From CAVQBP01 sp963710745 (GTDB lineage Bacteria > Bacteroidota > Ignavibacteria > Ignavibacteriales > Ignavibacteriaceae), in contig CAVQBP010000016.1 of assembly GCA_963710745.1 (NCBI GenBank), forward strand, positions 225,917-289,916: 64,000 nt of DNA, given 5' to 3'. The notes below the pieces were generated by a model. That model was not told where the DNA came from. It saw nothing but the letters and a program-made list of their open reading frames with translations, and did not search any database. Each line of letters opens with the position of its first letter. The first letter of the stretch is position 1. Shown piece after piece: positions 1 through 9,598 of the stretch. Made by a program: the position numbers and the translations under genes.

Positions 1-273
1 ATTTATAAGATCCATTTCCTCAACTTCTACACCTGGCAACTTACCGGTCAACTCTCGGGCCTTTTCTAACGTTCGGGCAGGCACTATTACAACAGCTCCG
101 GCTTCCGCTAAAACTCGAGTTGTTTCAAGACCCAAACCGGAATATCCGCCGGTTACAACCGCGACCTTTCCTGTTAGGCTAATACCTCGAAGAACTTCTC
201 TTGCTGTAGTTTGAGATCCGTACTTCGATTTGATAGGTATTTGAGGCGTAATCTCGTATAAATCAGCATTCAT
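1..273 (-). CDS. SDR family oxidoreductase, N-terminal part (cut by window edge)
   Basis: Only the first 91 residues are in the window; the gene runs off the left edge. Short-chain dehydrogenases/reductases use NAD(P) to oxidise or reduce small alcohols and ketones; the substrate here is unknown. Residues about 36-48 read KVAVVTGGYSGLG, the TGxxxGxG dinucleotide-binding motif at the start of the Rossmann fold. The Arg in the following VIVPART segment would fit NADP preference (inference). The N-terminal extension of about 33 residues before the fold suggests one of the longer, retinol-dehydrogenase-like SDRs. The start is the ATG at 273; no strong ribosome-binding site is visible upstream. 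The catalytic Tyr-x3-Lys lies outside the window. Confidence 0.85.
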   Translation of the reverse strand, partial: MNADLYEITPQIPIKSKYGSQTTAREVLRGISLTGKVAVVTGGYSGLGLETTRVLAEAGAVVIVPARTLEKARELTGKLPGVEVEEMDLIN

Positions 274-713
274 AATAATATTCTAATTATCAAGATAGAA
301 TGGCAAGCAGCAAATGATTTTGATTCAAAGTTCAAAAAGTGTAAAAGGTATAAAATACTTGTTTTAGAAAAGAAACATGATAAAATTGCCCTGAAAATGC
401 AAAGAACCTGATGAGCTAATTAAGCAATTTGTGAGTTAAACAACAATTCTAGGTTCTGTAGTTTGAAAAATCAGAACAGATATATAGAATATAAGGGCAA
501 ATCTTATAATCCTCTGCCAGCGTTACCAATATTCCTATTTAATATTTAATTGAAATTCCCTTTTAATAAAAAATTGTTTTCTGCTTTAAGAAAAAAACCG
601 AAAAGTTTACTGTTATAAGAAAAATATTTATTAAGTTAGAAAATAAAGAAAAGATGCTTTGGGCACCTTTTCGGCAGGTTATGTGCTAAGAATTGATAAA
701 TAAAGGATAAATA
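274..713. other. Intergenic region between divergent genes
   Basis: This AT-rich stretch lies between the SDR gene (minus) and the GNAT pseudogene (plus) and presumably holds both promoters. I see no convincing reading frame, RNA gene or long inverted repeat in it. Confidence 0.5.
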
Positions 714-1181
714 ATGAATTTACAAATTAATGATGCCGTGTTTAATCAATTTCCAAAAATTGAAACAAAGAATTTAATCTTAGAAAGTTTTGTAATTCAA
801 GATGCAGAAGATTTATTCAAAATTCGGTCAGATGATAGAGTTACATAATATTTAGATAGAGATAATCATAGAACTATTGAGGAATCTCAAATGATGATAC
901 AAGGGATAATCCAGTCATTCAAAGATAAAGCTGGGATAAATTGGATTATTCGTGAAAAAGGATCATTTGAAGTAGCTGGTTATGTAGGTTATTGGAGCCT
1001 AATAAGAGAAAATGTCCGGGCCGAAATCGGATATGCATTAAAACTCGAATTTTTGGGAAAAGGTTATATGTCAGATGCATTATTATATGTACTGGAATTT
1101 GGCTTTAATAAATTCAAGTTATATAGTATCATGGGGAATGTTAATCCGCAAAAATTGAATCTTATTCCGGTTTTCTTCTGA
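714..1181 (+). pseudogene. GNAT acetyltransferase pseudogene
   Basis: The reading frame from the ATG at 714 (ribosome-binding site AAGGAT just upstream) encodes the start of a RimJ/RimL-type GNAT N-acetyltransferase: a strand with IETKNLILESF, then an EDLFKIRSDDRVT segment. It is broken by an in-frame TAA at 846-848, where the family normally has a Lys or Gln before YLDR. After the stop the same frame continues with good family features: YVGYWSLIRENVRAEIGYAL, then the GKGYMSDAL acetyl-CoA loop and NVNPQ. The frame ends at 1181, before the usual C-terminal strand with its NxxSxxxxEKxGF motif, so the 3' end is also lost. A functional enzyme is unlikely. An internal ATG at 891 could give a 96-residue fragment only. 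Confidence 0.75.
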
Positions 1182-1241
1182 TATTTTATCTATCTTTGGA
1201 TGAAAGTAATAATACTATTTATACCAGGTTAACATAGGCAG

Positions 1242-1369
1242 CTAGTGTTCTTTAACTAAAATAACTATACACAGCAGTCATGGTCCAAACCTTGACTGGG
1301 ATTTAATTTTTTATTTGGACTGGTCCATGAAACGTCGAATGTATAGAAGTGTTAGTGACATAACACTAG
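1242..1369. mobile_element. MITE-like element with 29-bp imperfect terminal inverted repeats, copy 1
   Basis: A 128-bp non-coding element. The ends, 1242-1270 (begins CTAGTGTTCTTTAACTAA) and 1341-1369 (ends ATAACACTAG), are inverted repeats matching at 22 of 29 positions. Inside is a smaller hairpin around CAGTCATGGTCC at about 1273-1297. A second copy with the same ends and core lies at 29815-29956, and a decayed relative at about 53420-53525. It has no coding capacity, so mobility would depend on a transposase elsewhere. Target-site duplications are not clear. Confidence 0.7.
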
Positions 1370-1487
1370 GCTCCTAAATCAAACGGATTAATCCGGATAT
1401 AATACTTTAGAGGTATTGATTTTATAAATTTAATATTATAGAATAAGCAGAGAAAAAATAATATAATAAATCTGGGTAGCTATCTAC

Positions 1488-2423
1488 ATGAATTTTAAAT
1501 TAAAGAACAACGCAGACCTTAAGAGTCTTATTTACGTATTTACCACTTCATTATTATTGATTATACAATGGCTTTGGATTGGTATAAACCCCTTCATCTA
1601 TACATGGTATTTATTTATGTCTGTTGCAGTGTCTGTAATGACGCATAACCATAATCACCTTCCAATGTGGCAATCTAAATGGCTGAATATACTTACAGGT
1701 TGGTGGTTAACAGTGTTTTACGGTTTCCCGGTATTTGCATGGATACCTACGCACAATAAAAATCATCACCGTTTTAATAATCGCGAAGGGGATGATTCTA
1801 TAACCTACAGGATTAGCGAAAAAAATAACTTTTTTACCCTCATTTCATACCCGACAATAAGCGGTTATTATCAGCAAAGAGCAATCTTCAGCTACCTGAA
1901 GGAGTTGAAAGCAAAGAACAAAGAGAAGTACCGGGTGAGTATATCGCAATATGCAGTACTCGTATTATGGTTAGCTGTAGCTTTATTATTAGATTGGCAT
2001 AAAGCATTACTTTTTGTTATTATACCCCAGCAGGTATCTCTCTTCAGTGTTTTGGTTTTCAATTACGTTCAGCACGTCCATGCCAATGAGGAATCAGAAT
2101 GGAATCATTCCAGGAATTTTACGGGTTTTCTCAATTTTCTTCTTTTTAATAACGGTTATCATACAATACACCATCACAAAGCCGGACTGCATTGGAGTAA
2201 AGTTCCGGAAGCTCATAAAGAAATTGAACATAATATTGATCCAGTTCTTTTAGAGAGAAGCTTTTGGTGGTTTATAATAAGGAGTTATTTCCTTTCTATT
2301 TTCGTTCCCAAATTCAGAACTAACTCAATGAGACTGGAAAGGTTAAGAGAAGAGGAGAGAGCCTTCACGAGTACAAAAACGAACTCAAACGAATCTCCGG
2401 CTGCGTCTTCATTCATAAATTAA
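1488..2423 (+). CDS. Fatty acid desaturase family membrane protein
   Basis: A 311-residue integral membrane protein with the three histidine clusters of membrane di-iron desaturases and hydroxylases: HNHNHLP at residues 53-59, HNKNHHRFN at 89-97, and a C-terminal HTIHHHKAGLHW at about 226-237. These residues bind two irons and use oxygen to desaturate or hydroxylate acyl chains or related lipids at the inner membrane. The hydrophobic pairs before box 1 and between boxes 2 and 3 fit the usual four-segment topology. The last 30 residues are polar and may be a species-specific tail. No clear ribosome-binding site precedes the ATG. The gene stands alone downstream of the MITE-like element. Family is secure; substrate is not known. 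Confidence 0.85.
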   Translation: MNFKLKNNADLKSLIYVFTTSLLLIIQWLWIGINPFIYTWYLFMSVAVSVMTHNHNHLPMWQSKWLNILTGWWLTVFYGFPVFAWIPTHNKNHHRFNNREGDDSITYRISEKNNFFTLISYPTISGYYQQRAIFSYLKELKAKNKEKYRVSISQYAVLVLWLAVALLLDWHKALLFVIIPQQVSLFSVLVFNYVQHVHANEESEWNHSRNFTGFLNFLLFNNGYHTIHHHKAGLHWSKVPEAHKEIEHNIDPVLLERSFWWFIIRSYFLSIFVPKFRTNSMRLERLREEERAFTSTKTNSNESPAASSFIN

Positions 2424-2618
2424 AAATAATTATTGGAAGTTTAAATTTTTAAGTTATGCCTTAAAAGTCAAATTAATCATCAGGGTAGATGGCGGCCATA
2501 TTGCATAATTTTACTTTTCCCAGGCATCGAAACAATAAGAAGTGTAATAAATCGGAAATTAAATAATTTTATTATCTTAATATTTCTTCAAGCAATTTAA
2601 AACGAGGAAAGTAATAGT

Positions 2619-4067
2619 ATGAGAGCTATTGTTTATTTAATTGGCTTTTCATTAATATTATTTTATAACTCTATTCTTGCACATGCAGATCAAACAAATA
2701 TAAATGCTCAAAAAAATAGAGTAATTATATTATCGGATATTGGCGCCGACCCGGACGATTCTGAATCAATGATCCGTTTATTATTATACTCCAATGAAAT
2801 TGATATAGAAGGATTAATTGCCACAACATCCTGCTGGCAGAAAACAACAATCCATCCCGAATACATTAAAAGTATAATTCAAGCTTATGGCAAAGTGGAG
2901 CCAAATCTTAATAAAAATGAAGCCGGTTTTCCCGGTGCTGAATCACTATTAAAGATAGTAAAGAATGGTATCGCAGAATATGGAATGCAGGGAGTCGGCG
3001 AGGGAAAAGATTCGCCTGGTTCTAAATGGATTATTAAAGTTCTTGAAGAAAAAGATGAACGTCCTTTATGGGTATGCGCCTGGGGAGGGGAGAATATTCT
3101 TGCTCAAGCATTATATGAAATTAAAAAAACAAAAGCCGTAACGGAAGTAAAACAGTTAATTGCAAAGCTCAGGATTTATACAATATCCGACCAGGACGAC
3201 AGCGGTGTATGGATTAGGAAAAATTTTCCTGATTTGTTTTATATTGTCAGCCCCGGTGATGATTACGGCAGTGCAACCTGGAGTGCAATTAATAGTTATA
3301 TAAACGGCATAGATAATAAAACGATTAGCAATAAATGGCTGGCAGAAAATATACAGCAAGGGCACGGTCCTCTGGGTGCCGTATATCCTGATGTAGCCTA
3401 TGGGATGGAAGGTGATACGCCTTCATGGCTGGGACTAATACCTAACGGATTGAATTTTCCGGAGCATCCTGATTGGGGAGGCTGGGGCGGACGTTATGAA
3501 CTTTATAAGCCTGATTTTGATTCCATTAAAAAAGGAAGTTCAAGTGTACCGATAGTGCCTGAAACCAGACCGATTTGGACGAATGCCATCGACAAATATA
3601 CTCCGTATGTTTTTAATGAATATGGACGCGCAGTTCGGCCGGACACTATTACATTTACCAGTAATAAGGCAACTTTGTGGCGTTGGCGGGATGACTTTCA
3701 AAATGATTTTGCTGCCCGGATGCGTTGGTGCAATGAATCATATAAAGAAGCTAATCACCCGCCGATTGTCAAATTATTAGTCCCTGAACATGTTACTGTT
3801 AATTCAGGGGAGGGTTTTGGTCTGGATGCTACAGCAGCCGATCCCGATGGTGATAATCTTAGCTACCTGTGGTTTAATTATCCGGAAGCAGGTTCATATA
3901 AAGAACTCATAAAAATTAATTCAGCTGAGAACGTGCATAACGCTTATGTGATAGCACCTAAGGTTGAAAAAAAAGAAACTGTTCAATTTATTTTAAGAGT
4001 TTCGGATAAAGGGACTCCTTCATTATCAAGGTATGAAAGAGTATTCGTAACTATAATGCCAAAATAG
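2619..4067 (+). CDS. Secreted DUF1593 (nucleoside-hydrolase-like) protein with C-terminal Ig-like domain
   Basis: 482 residues. Residues 1-23 form a signal peptide with a hydrophobic run ending at ILAHADQ, so the protein is exported. From about residue 35 the sequence VIILSDIGADPDDSESM resembles the calcium-binding DxDPGxDD loop of inosine/uridine nucleoside hydrolases, as found in DUF1593 / Sde182-type cellulose-binding proteins. Several Trp-rich stretches, such as WVCAWGGENILAQAL and PDWGGWGGRYELY, are typical of that family. The last 90 residues (from PPIVKLLVPE, including ADPDGDNLSYLWF) look like a cadherin/PKD-type beta-sandwich. A role in polysaccharide or nucleoside scavenging outside the cell is inference. 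The gene appears monocistronic, and a decayed transposase abuts its 3' end. Confidence 0.85.
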   Translation: MRAIVYLIGFSLILFYNSILAHADQTNINAQKNRVIILSDIGADPDDSESMIRLLLYSNEIDIEGLIATTSCWQKTTIHPEYIKSIIQAYGKVEPNLNKNEAGFPGAESLLKIVKNGIAEYGMQGVGEGKDSPGSKWIIKVLEEKDERPLWVCAWGGENILAQALYEIKKTKAVTEVKQLIAKLRIYTISDQDDSGVWIRKNFPDLFYIVSPGDDYGSATWSAINSYINGIDNKTISNKWLAENIQQGHGPLGAVYPDVAYGMEGDTPSWLGLIPNGLNFPEHPDWGGWGGRYELYKPDFDSIKKGSSSVPIVPETRPIWTNAIDKYTPYVFNEYGRAVRPDTITFTSNKATLWRWRDDFQNDFAARMRWCNESYKEANHPPIVKLLVPEHVTVNSGEGFGLDATAADPDGDNLSYLWFNYPEAGSYKELIKINSAENVHNAYVIAPKVEKKETVQFILRVSDKGTPSLSRYERVFVTIMPK

Positions 4068-4070
4068 TAA

Positions 4071-4314
4071 GTATAAAGTTTAATTTCAGTTATTCTCAGG
4101 AACTCTATTATGGCCTGATGATGATAAATTTAAGGTCTGCCTGCTTTCTTTTTTTGATCGGTCGGCTTTTTTGCAAGAATCCTTATTGCGTATTTTCGAT
4201 TATATTTACAGACTGTGCAAAGTCATCTAAAATTTGCGACTTTTCTGTTTTGCTCGCCAGGATGTAACATTTCTTGATCTCAATCAGATGCACCTTCTTT
4301 GCTGAATTACTCAT
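4071..4314 (-). pseudogene. Transposase N-terminal remnant (integrase-core family)
   Basis: Reading the minus strand from an ATG at 4314 gives MSNSAKKVHLIEIKKCYI, then KTEKSQILDDFAQ. After a one-base shift (near position 4209) the next frame reads CKYNRKYAIRILAKK and then a KKKAGRP segment. This is the N-terminal helix-turn-helix arrangement (ILDEFxxVCGYNRKYAIRLL ... GRP) of a family of DDE integrase-core transposases. Further stops follow, the catalytic domain is absent, and the remnant ends against the stop codon of the DUF1593 gene. It is a fossil of an insertion sequence and may mark the event that damaged the neighbouring serine hydrolase gene. The assignment is by motif recognition only. 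Confidence 0.55.
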
Positions 4315-4488
4315 AGATAACCGTTAATATTCTTGGTTACCTTTATTATGACCTTACGACCTTTTTACAAATTTCTTTCGGTTACTTTATTTATGAACCG
4401 ATGCGTATCTGCTTATTTCCTGTGGATGCATGATTATAGTTTTCTGATTGTTTAAGATCTATATAAGCGCTGAGATAAATCAATTATT

Positions 4489-5165
4489 ATATGACAAGCG
4501 GGATCCCCGAATATTTCGATATGCCCAGGAAAAGCGGTATGAACTGGAACCCCTATTTTTATTTTACAATTGATACTGCAATTCAAGCATCTTTAAGAAA
4601 GAAAACACTGGAATACAAACCTGGAGCTCAATGGTGTATAGCAATATTAATTATATGCTTCTGACAAAAATAATTGAAAAGATATCAGGAGAAGCATTTT
4701 CTGAATTTGCTAAAGAGCATTTATTCGAACCGCTGGGGATGAAACATACTATAGTGAATGATGATATAACAGAAATTATAAAAAAAAGAGCTGTGGGATA
4801 ATTCACCGCATTATGGCGGAAGCGGAGTTTATTCTACAATTAATGATCTCTATTTATGGGAAAAAAACATGTATACCCGGAAGTTCGGAGGTGAAGCATT
4901 TTACAATTTGATGCATAAGAGAAGGAAATTTGAGCATCCAAAAGATAATGATGCTTTCGGTTTAGTATACGGAGATTACAAGGGATCTGAAACTATCTGG
5001 TATTCGGGAAGTGATCTACTAGGATTCAGTACTTATTGCATCCGTTTTCCAAACCAAAAATTTACTATAGTTTGCCTGTCAAATCTAGATGATGGAAAAG
5101 CCGAAAGTTATGCAATGAAAATTATAGACATATTAGTTAATGATAATGTAATGAGATTAAGATAA
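4489..5165 (+). pseudogene. Serine hydrolase (beta-lactamase / class C family) pseudogene
   Basis: Fragments in several frames match the family in order. First comes TSGIPEYF, the stretch that normally follows the SxxK catalytic helix. Then LEYKPGAQW is followed by a frameshift near 4633 into YSNINYMLLTKIIEKISG, which carries the YxN catalytic motif. Next is a stretch ending in FEPLGMKHTIV. A second shift near 4797 leads to a frame with HYGGSGVYSTINDLYLWE and the C-terminal half (4869-5165). The SxxK serine helix and any signal peptide are missing. At least two frameshifts and a 5' truncation make this a dead gene. Only the last 98 residues remain as an uninterrupted frame. Confidence 0.7.
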
Positions 5166-5353
5166 AATATTTTATGTGTATAATTAAAAATTCATCTTAT
5201 CCGGATTTTTTTATAAGTCTACGAAACTCTTTCAATAACTTGAAATTTGCCTGTTTGATCAATTGCAAACTTAATACTTGGTGTACTGCCATTAATAACA
5301 AGCACATAATTTTTCGTTTCTAAAAGAGTTTTATGATTAATCATTAAGCATCA

Positions 5354-7897
5354 TCATTTCTCCCATAATATTTGTGCAGCTTCAAGCGGAACGGCAGCAC
5401 CTTTATAATATGGTATTATCCTGGCAGTATACTCTGTTGCCGGACGTGAAGATGGTACTTTTGCTCTAAAGGTGTAATCACCTGATGAAGCCGGAGATTT
5501 ACTTATGAGTTTCATCTCCTGAATTATCGGACTGTCATCGTTTGCACCATCCGCATAAAGTTCTATCTTGATAGAACCTGGTTCAAAGCTGCTCAGATGA
5601 ACATCAACTTCAAATATATGTTGATTTCCTTTTGTTTCAATTCTAATATCGCCGAAATGTATTTTGTCCCAATCTTTATTGAGAGAATGCTTCCAATTAA
5701 CCAGTTTTTTTCCAGTAGTACCATTGTCGGATGTACGTAATCTATAGGATGCAGCAGCAGGAAGGTAATGCCTTTCAGTATATTCTCTCACAGTCCGGTT
5801 GGCAGAAAAGCGGGGTGTCAGCAATGCCATGCTTTCCCGTACTCGTTTAATCCATTTCACAGGGATTCCGTTCTCATCCCGGTCATAAAACTCAGGTATC
5901 AATTCATTTTCAAGAAGATTGTAAAGAGCATTTGCTTCTTGATCATCCCAAACCGGGTCGTCATTGTGTTCCTGCCCGTCTCCCAAAGCCCAGCCGACTT
6001 CGGGTGAATAAGCCTCGGCCCACCAGCCGTCCAGTTCGGATAAATTAAGTCCACCGTTTACAAGAACTTTCATACCACTTGTTCCGCTTGCTTCCCAGGG
6101 CCGTCTCGGTGTATTTATCCAAACATCTACTCCTTTAACAAGCTGTTGTGTTAATAGCATATCATAGTCACTAAGGAATACGACTTTCCGGCGTACCTCG
6201 TTTTGCCTGATAAAATGTATCCAATCCTGAATCAATCTCTGTCCTGAAATATCTTGCGGATGTGCTTTACCTGCTATAATAAGCTGGATAGGATGCTGAG
6301 TGCCGCATAAAATTTGCTTAAGCCGCTGTGGATCATGCAGGAGCAGATTCGGTCTTTTATATGTTGCGAAACGGCGTGCAAATCCAAGGGTAAGGATGTT
6401 TGGATCAAAAATATTCTTTGCATCTTCAACCTCCTTCAAAGATGCTCCTGATTCGGTAAGTTGACGAGCTAATCGCCCACGACTATATTCCACCAGTGAT
6501 TTCACAGTAGCGTTCCGAAAATGCCAGATTCTTTCATCGGATACGAGCCGTATGTTTTCAGTAAGTTTTTCTGTAGTTCCGAGCCAACGCTCCTTTCCGC
6601 CAGCCTCAGTCCAAAGCTTGTCTGCTTCTGCAGAATCCCACGTAGGCGTATGAACGCCGTTGGTCACGTGTCCAACAGGGATTTCATTTACCGGCCATCG
6701 CGGAAAAAGAGGTTCAAACAGGCGGCGGCTGACTTTGCCATGTAACCGGCTTACGGCATTGACAGCACCGCTTCCCCGGAAAGCCAAATAGGCCATGTTG
6801 AAACTTTCAGATGGGTCGTTTGGATTACTGCGGCCCAGGCCCAGCAAATCGTTAAATGCAAATCCTAATTTGTTCTCTGCATAACCACAAAGATATTTGC
6901 TGACAAGAACAGGTGAGTATAAATCGAAACCGGCGGCAACAGCGGTATGGGTTGTAAATAGGTTTCCAACCCGTGTTACGGCAAGTGCAGTTTCAAAAGT
7001 TTCTCCGGTCTCTTCAATATAATCTCTTGCTCGTTCTAAAACAGCGAAAGCGGCATGCCCCTCATTCAAGTGGCAGACTTCCGGCTTGATGTCGAGAGCT
7101 CTCAGTAATCTCCATCCTCCAATTCCAAGAATTATCTCTTGTTTAATCCTAAGATCCGGTCCGCCGCCATACAGCTCGCTGGTTATTCCACGATGTGCAG
7201 GAAAGTTCGCCGCATCATTAGAGTCCAGCAAATAAAGCTTTACTCTTCCAACCTGAACCTGCCAAGCGCGCAGCCATACCGAATACCCGGGAAAAGTAAT
7301 TTCAAGACGCAGCCAATCTCCGTTAGATTTTCGCAGGGGTGTAATCGGCAATTGTCCCGGATCGTTATATGGATATAAAGCTTGCTGTGAACCATCCTTG
7401 TCGATAATCTGTCGAAAATATCCCTGCTGGTAAAGCAAACCTACACCAATTACCGGCACACCCAGATCGCTGGCGGCTTTAAGCTGATCACCGGCAACAT
7501 TACCCAGTCCTCCTGAATATATGGGCAATGCCTCACTTAGCATAAATTCCATACTAAAATAGGCAATGCAGGTTAATGGAGACTGCGGATAATTTTGCTG
7601 AAACCATGCAGGCACTTTGGATTTACGCCTCTTTATATCCAGAAGCTCATTTACTTCTTTTCGGAAACCCGTATCTGTCAAAAAGGTTTTAAGCTTTTCA
7701 GGTGCAACTGTTTGCAAAACAACCCAGGGGTTTTGTGTCATCTCCCACAATTCGGGATCTAACTGCCGCCAGAGTTTATCTCCATAGTGATTCCACGACC
7801 AGCGCATATCCAGGGCGAGCTCGACCAGAGAATCGAATCCATCTATTTCTACAGGCCATAAATTATAAAATTTATTTGTGTTCTTTTCCTTCTTCAT
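5354..7897 (-). CDS. glgP: Alpha-glucan (glycogen) phosphorylase
   Basis: 847 residues. It releases glucose-1-phosphate from the non-reducing ends of glycogen or maltodextrin, using pyridoxal phosphate. The N-terminus is the DUF3417 domain of the short bacterial alpha-glucan phosphorylase family (FDSLVELALDMRWSWN at about 17-32). The PLP-binding lysine sits in ASGTSGMKVLVNGG at about residue 610, followed by LNLSELDGWW. The length fits this family, which lacks the allosteric N-terminus of animal enzymes. I chose the ATG at 7897; a TTG at 7903 is in frame, and no good ribosome-binding site separates them. It is the last gene of the gap-dps-pgm-glgP cluster. Its product, glucose-1-phosphate, is the substrate of the phosphoglucomutase encoded just upstream. 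Confidence 0.93.
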   Translation of the reverse strand: MKKEKNTNKFYNLWPVEIDGFDSLVELALDMRWSWNHYGDKLWRQLDPELWEMTQNPWVVLQTVAPEKLKTFLTDTGFRKEVNELLDIKRRKSKVPAWFQQNYPQSPLTCIAYFSMEFMLSEALPIYSGGLGNVAGDQLKAASDLGVPVIGVGLLYQQGYFRQIIDKDGSQQALYPYNDPGQLPITPLRKSNGDWLRLEITFPGYSVWLRAWQVQVGRVKLYLLDSNDAANFPAHRGITSELYGGGPDLRIKQEIILGIGGWRLLRALDIKPEVCHLNEGHAAFAVLERARDYIEETGETFETALAVTRVGNLFTTHTAVAAGFDLYSPVLVSKYLCGYAENKLGFAFNDLLGLGRSNPNDPSESFNMAYLAFRGSGAVNAVSRLHGKVSRRLFEPLFPRWPVNEIPVGHVTNGVHTPTWDSAEADKLWTEAGGKERWLGTTEKLTENIRLVSDERIWHFRNATVKSLVEYSRGRLARQLTESGASLKEVEDAKNIFDPNILTLGFARRFATYKRPNLLLHDPQRLKQILCGTQHPIQLIIAGKAHPQDISGQRLIQDWIHFIRQNEVRRKVVFLSDYDMLLTQQLVKGVDVWINTPRRPWEASGTSGMKVLVNGGLNLSELDGWWAEAYSPEVGWALGDGQEHNDDPVWDDQEANALYNLLENELIPEFYDRDENGIPVKWIKRVRESMALLTPRFSANRTVREYTERHYLPAAASYRLRTSDNGTTGKKLVNWKHSLNKDWDKIHFGDIRIETKGNQHIFEVDVHLSSFEPGSIKIELYADGANDDSPIIQEMKLISKSPASSGDYTFRAKVPSSRPATEYTARIIPYYKGAAVPLEAAQILWEK

Positions 7898-7935
7898 CAG
7901 CAATTTTTTGTGTTAAATAATAGGATTTCAGTATT

Positions 7936-9582
7936 CTATTCTTCCTCAATCGCACTAGTTACGATTTTTTGTGCTTCTTCCAGTATAACATGCAAATGAT
8001 CCAAGCTGCGGAAACTTTCTGCATAAATCTTATAGATGTTTTCAGTACCAGATGGGCGGGCAGCGAACCATCCGCTTTTTGTAATTACTTTTAACCCATC
8101 TATGGAAGCATCATTAGCCGGTGCTTTCGTAATGATTTTCTCAATTTTTTCATCAGCAAGTTCATTATGTTTGATCTGCTTTGAAGTGATTATTGCCAGG
8201 CGGTTCTTTTGATCTGAAGTGGCAGGTGCATCAATGCGTTTATAATAAGTTTCCCCGAATTCACAAGTAAGCTCATCATAAATCTCACCCGGATCTTTAC
8301 CGGATTTTGCTGTCATTTCCGCTGCCAGTAATGCCGGGATAAATCCGTCTTTATCTGTAGTCCAAACGCTTCCGTTCAGCCGTAAAAAAGAAGCACCGGC
8401 ACTTTCTTCACCGCCGAAACCAAGTGAACCGTTGTGCAAACCATTTACAAACCATTTAAAACCAACCGGCACTTCGTAGAGCTCACGGTCAAGTTTATTT
8501 GCCGCAAAGTCGATCATGGAACTACTCACCAGCGTCTTACCGATTGCAGATCCCTTGTGCCACATCGGACGGTTTTGAAAAAGATACAGAATTGCTGCTG
8601 ATAAATAATGATTTGGCGGAAGCAATCCGGTACTTCTGGTTACGATGCCGTGCCGGTCGTGGTCAGTGTCGCAAGCAAAGGCAATATCAAAGCTGTCTTT
8701 TAAATCAATCAATCTCTGCATTGCATACGGTGAGGAGGGATCCATTCTAATTTGACCATCCCAATCAACCGTCATGAAACGAAAAGCCGGATCTACTTCT
8801 TTGTTAGTGATGGAAAGATTTAATCCATATTGCTCAGCAATAGGTTCCCAATAGTGAACTCCGGCGCCGCCTAATGGATCAACTCCCAGGCTTATTTTTG
8901 AATCTCTAATAATATTCATATCTATTATGTTACCGAGATCGTTTACATATGCATCGATATAATTGTGCCGGTGTATAGTTTCCGCATGAATTGCCTTTTC
9001 AAATTGCATCCTTTTAACGTTTAAAAGATCATTTTCCAAAAATTCATTAGCTTTTGTTTCTATCCAATTCGTTATGTTTTTATCTGCCGGTCCGCCGTGA
9101 GGAGGATTATACTTGAAGCCTCCGTCGCGGGGCGGATTATGTGAAGGTGTAATTACTATACCGTCCGCGAGTCCTTCTTTACGGCCGCGGTTGTAGGTAA
9201 TAATCGCATGGGAGATTACCGGAGTTGGTGTATACTCGTCTTCATCTGAAATCATAACTTCAATTCCATTTGCTGCGAAAACCTCAAGAGCTGTTGCAAA
9301 AGCCGGATATGAAAGGGCATGAGTATCTATACCGAGAAAAAGCGGACCATCTATTTTCTGATAATTACGATAGATGCAAATAGCCTGACTGATTGCAAGA
9401 ATATGCCTTTCATTGAATGCATTATCGAAAGCTGAACCGCGGTGTCCTGAAGTCCCGAATTTTACCCGCTGAGTGTTCACTGCCGGATCCGGTATTCTGG
9501 TATAATAAGCACTAATAAGTTTTGGTACATCAACAAGAATTTCCGGATCGGCTTTTTTACCTGCATGAATATTTATTTCCAT
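7936..9582 (-). CDS. pgm: Phosphoglucomutase (alpha-D-glucose-specific)
   Basis: 548 residues. It interconverts glucose-1-phosphate and glucose-6-phosphate in the cytoplasm, linking glycogen turnover to glycolysis. Visible motifs are VKFGTSGHRGSAF near the N-terminus, the phosphoserine loop VITPSHNPPRDGG (Ser at about 145), the metal loop CDTDHDRHG, the sugar-recognition loop GGEESAGASF, and the phosphate-binding ARPSGTENIYKIY near the C-terminus. The set matches the Pgm family that ends in this RPSGTE loop. The start ATG at 9582 (or 9585) is preceded by AGGGAGA; a longer frame from 9639 would overlap the dps gene and is unlikely. The gap to glgP is 38 bases, consistent with one transcript. 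Confidence 0.93.
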   Translation of the reverse strand: MEINIHAGKKADPEILVDVPKLISAYYTRIPDPAVNTQRVKFGTSGHRGSAFDNAFNERHILAISQAICIYRNYQKIDGPLFLGIDTHALSYPAFATALEVFAANGIEVMISDEDEYTPTPVISHAIITYNRGRKEGLADGIVITPSHNPPRDGGFKYNPPHGGPADKNITNWIETKANEFLENDLLNVKRMQFEKAIHAETIHRHNYIDAYVNDLGNIIDMNIIRDSKISLGVDPLGGAGVHYWEPIAEQYGLNLSITNKEVDPAFRFMTVDWDGQIRMDPSSPYAMQRLIDLKDSFDIAFACDTDHDRHGIVTRSTGLLPPNHYLSAAILYLFQNRPMWHKGSAIGKTLVSSSMIDFAANKLDRELYEVPVGFKWFVNGLHNGSLGFGGEESAGASFLRLNGSVWTTDKDGFIPALLAAEMTAKSGKDPGEIYDELTCEFGETYYKRIDAPATSDQKNRLAIITSKQIKHNELADEKIEKIITKAPANDASIDGLKVITKSGWFAARPSGTENIYKIYAESFRSLDHLHVILEEAQKIVTSAIEEE

Positions 9583-9598
9583 CATTCTCCCTAAAAAT

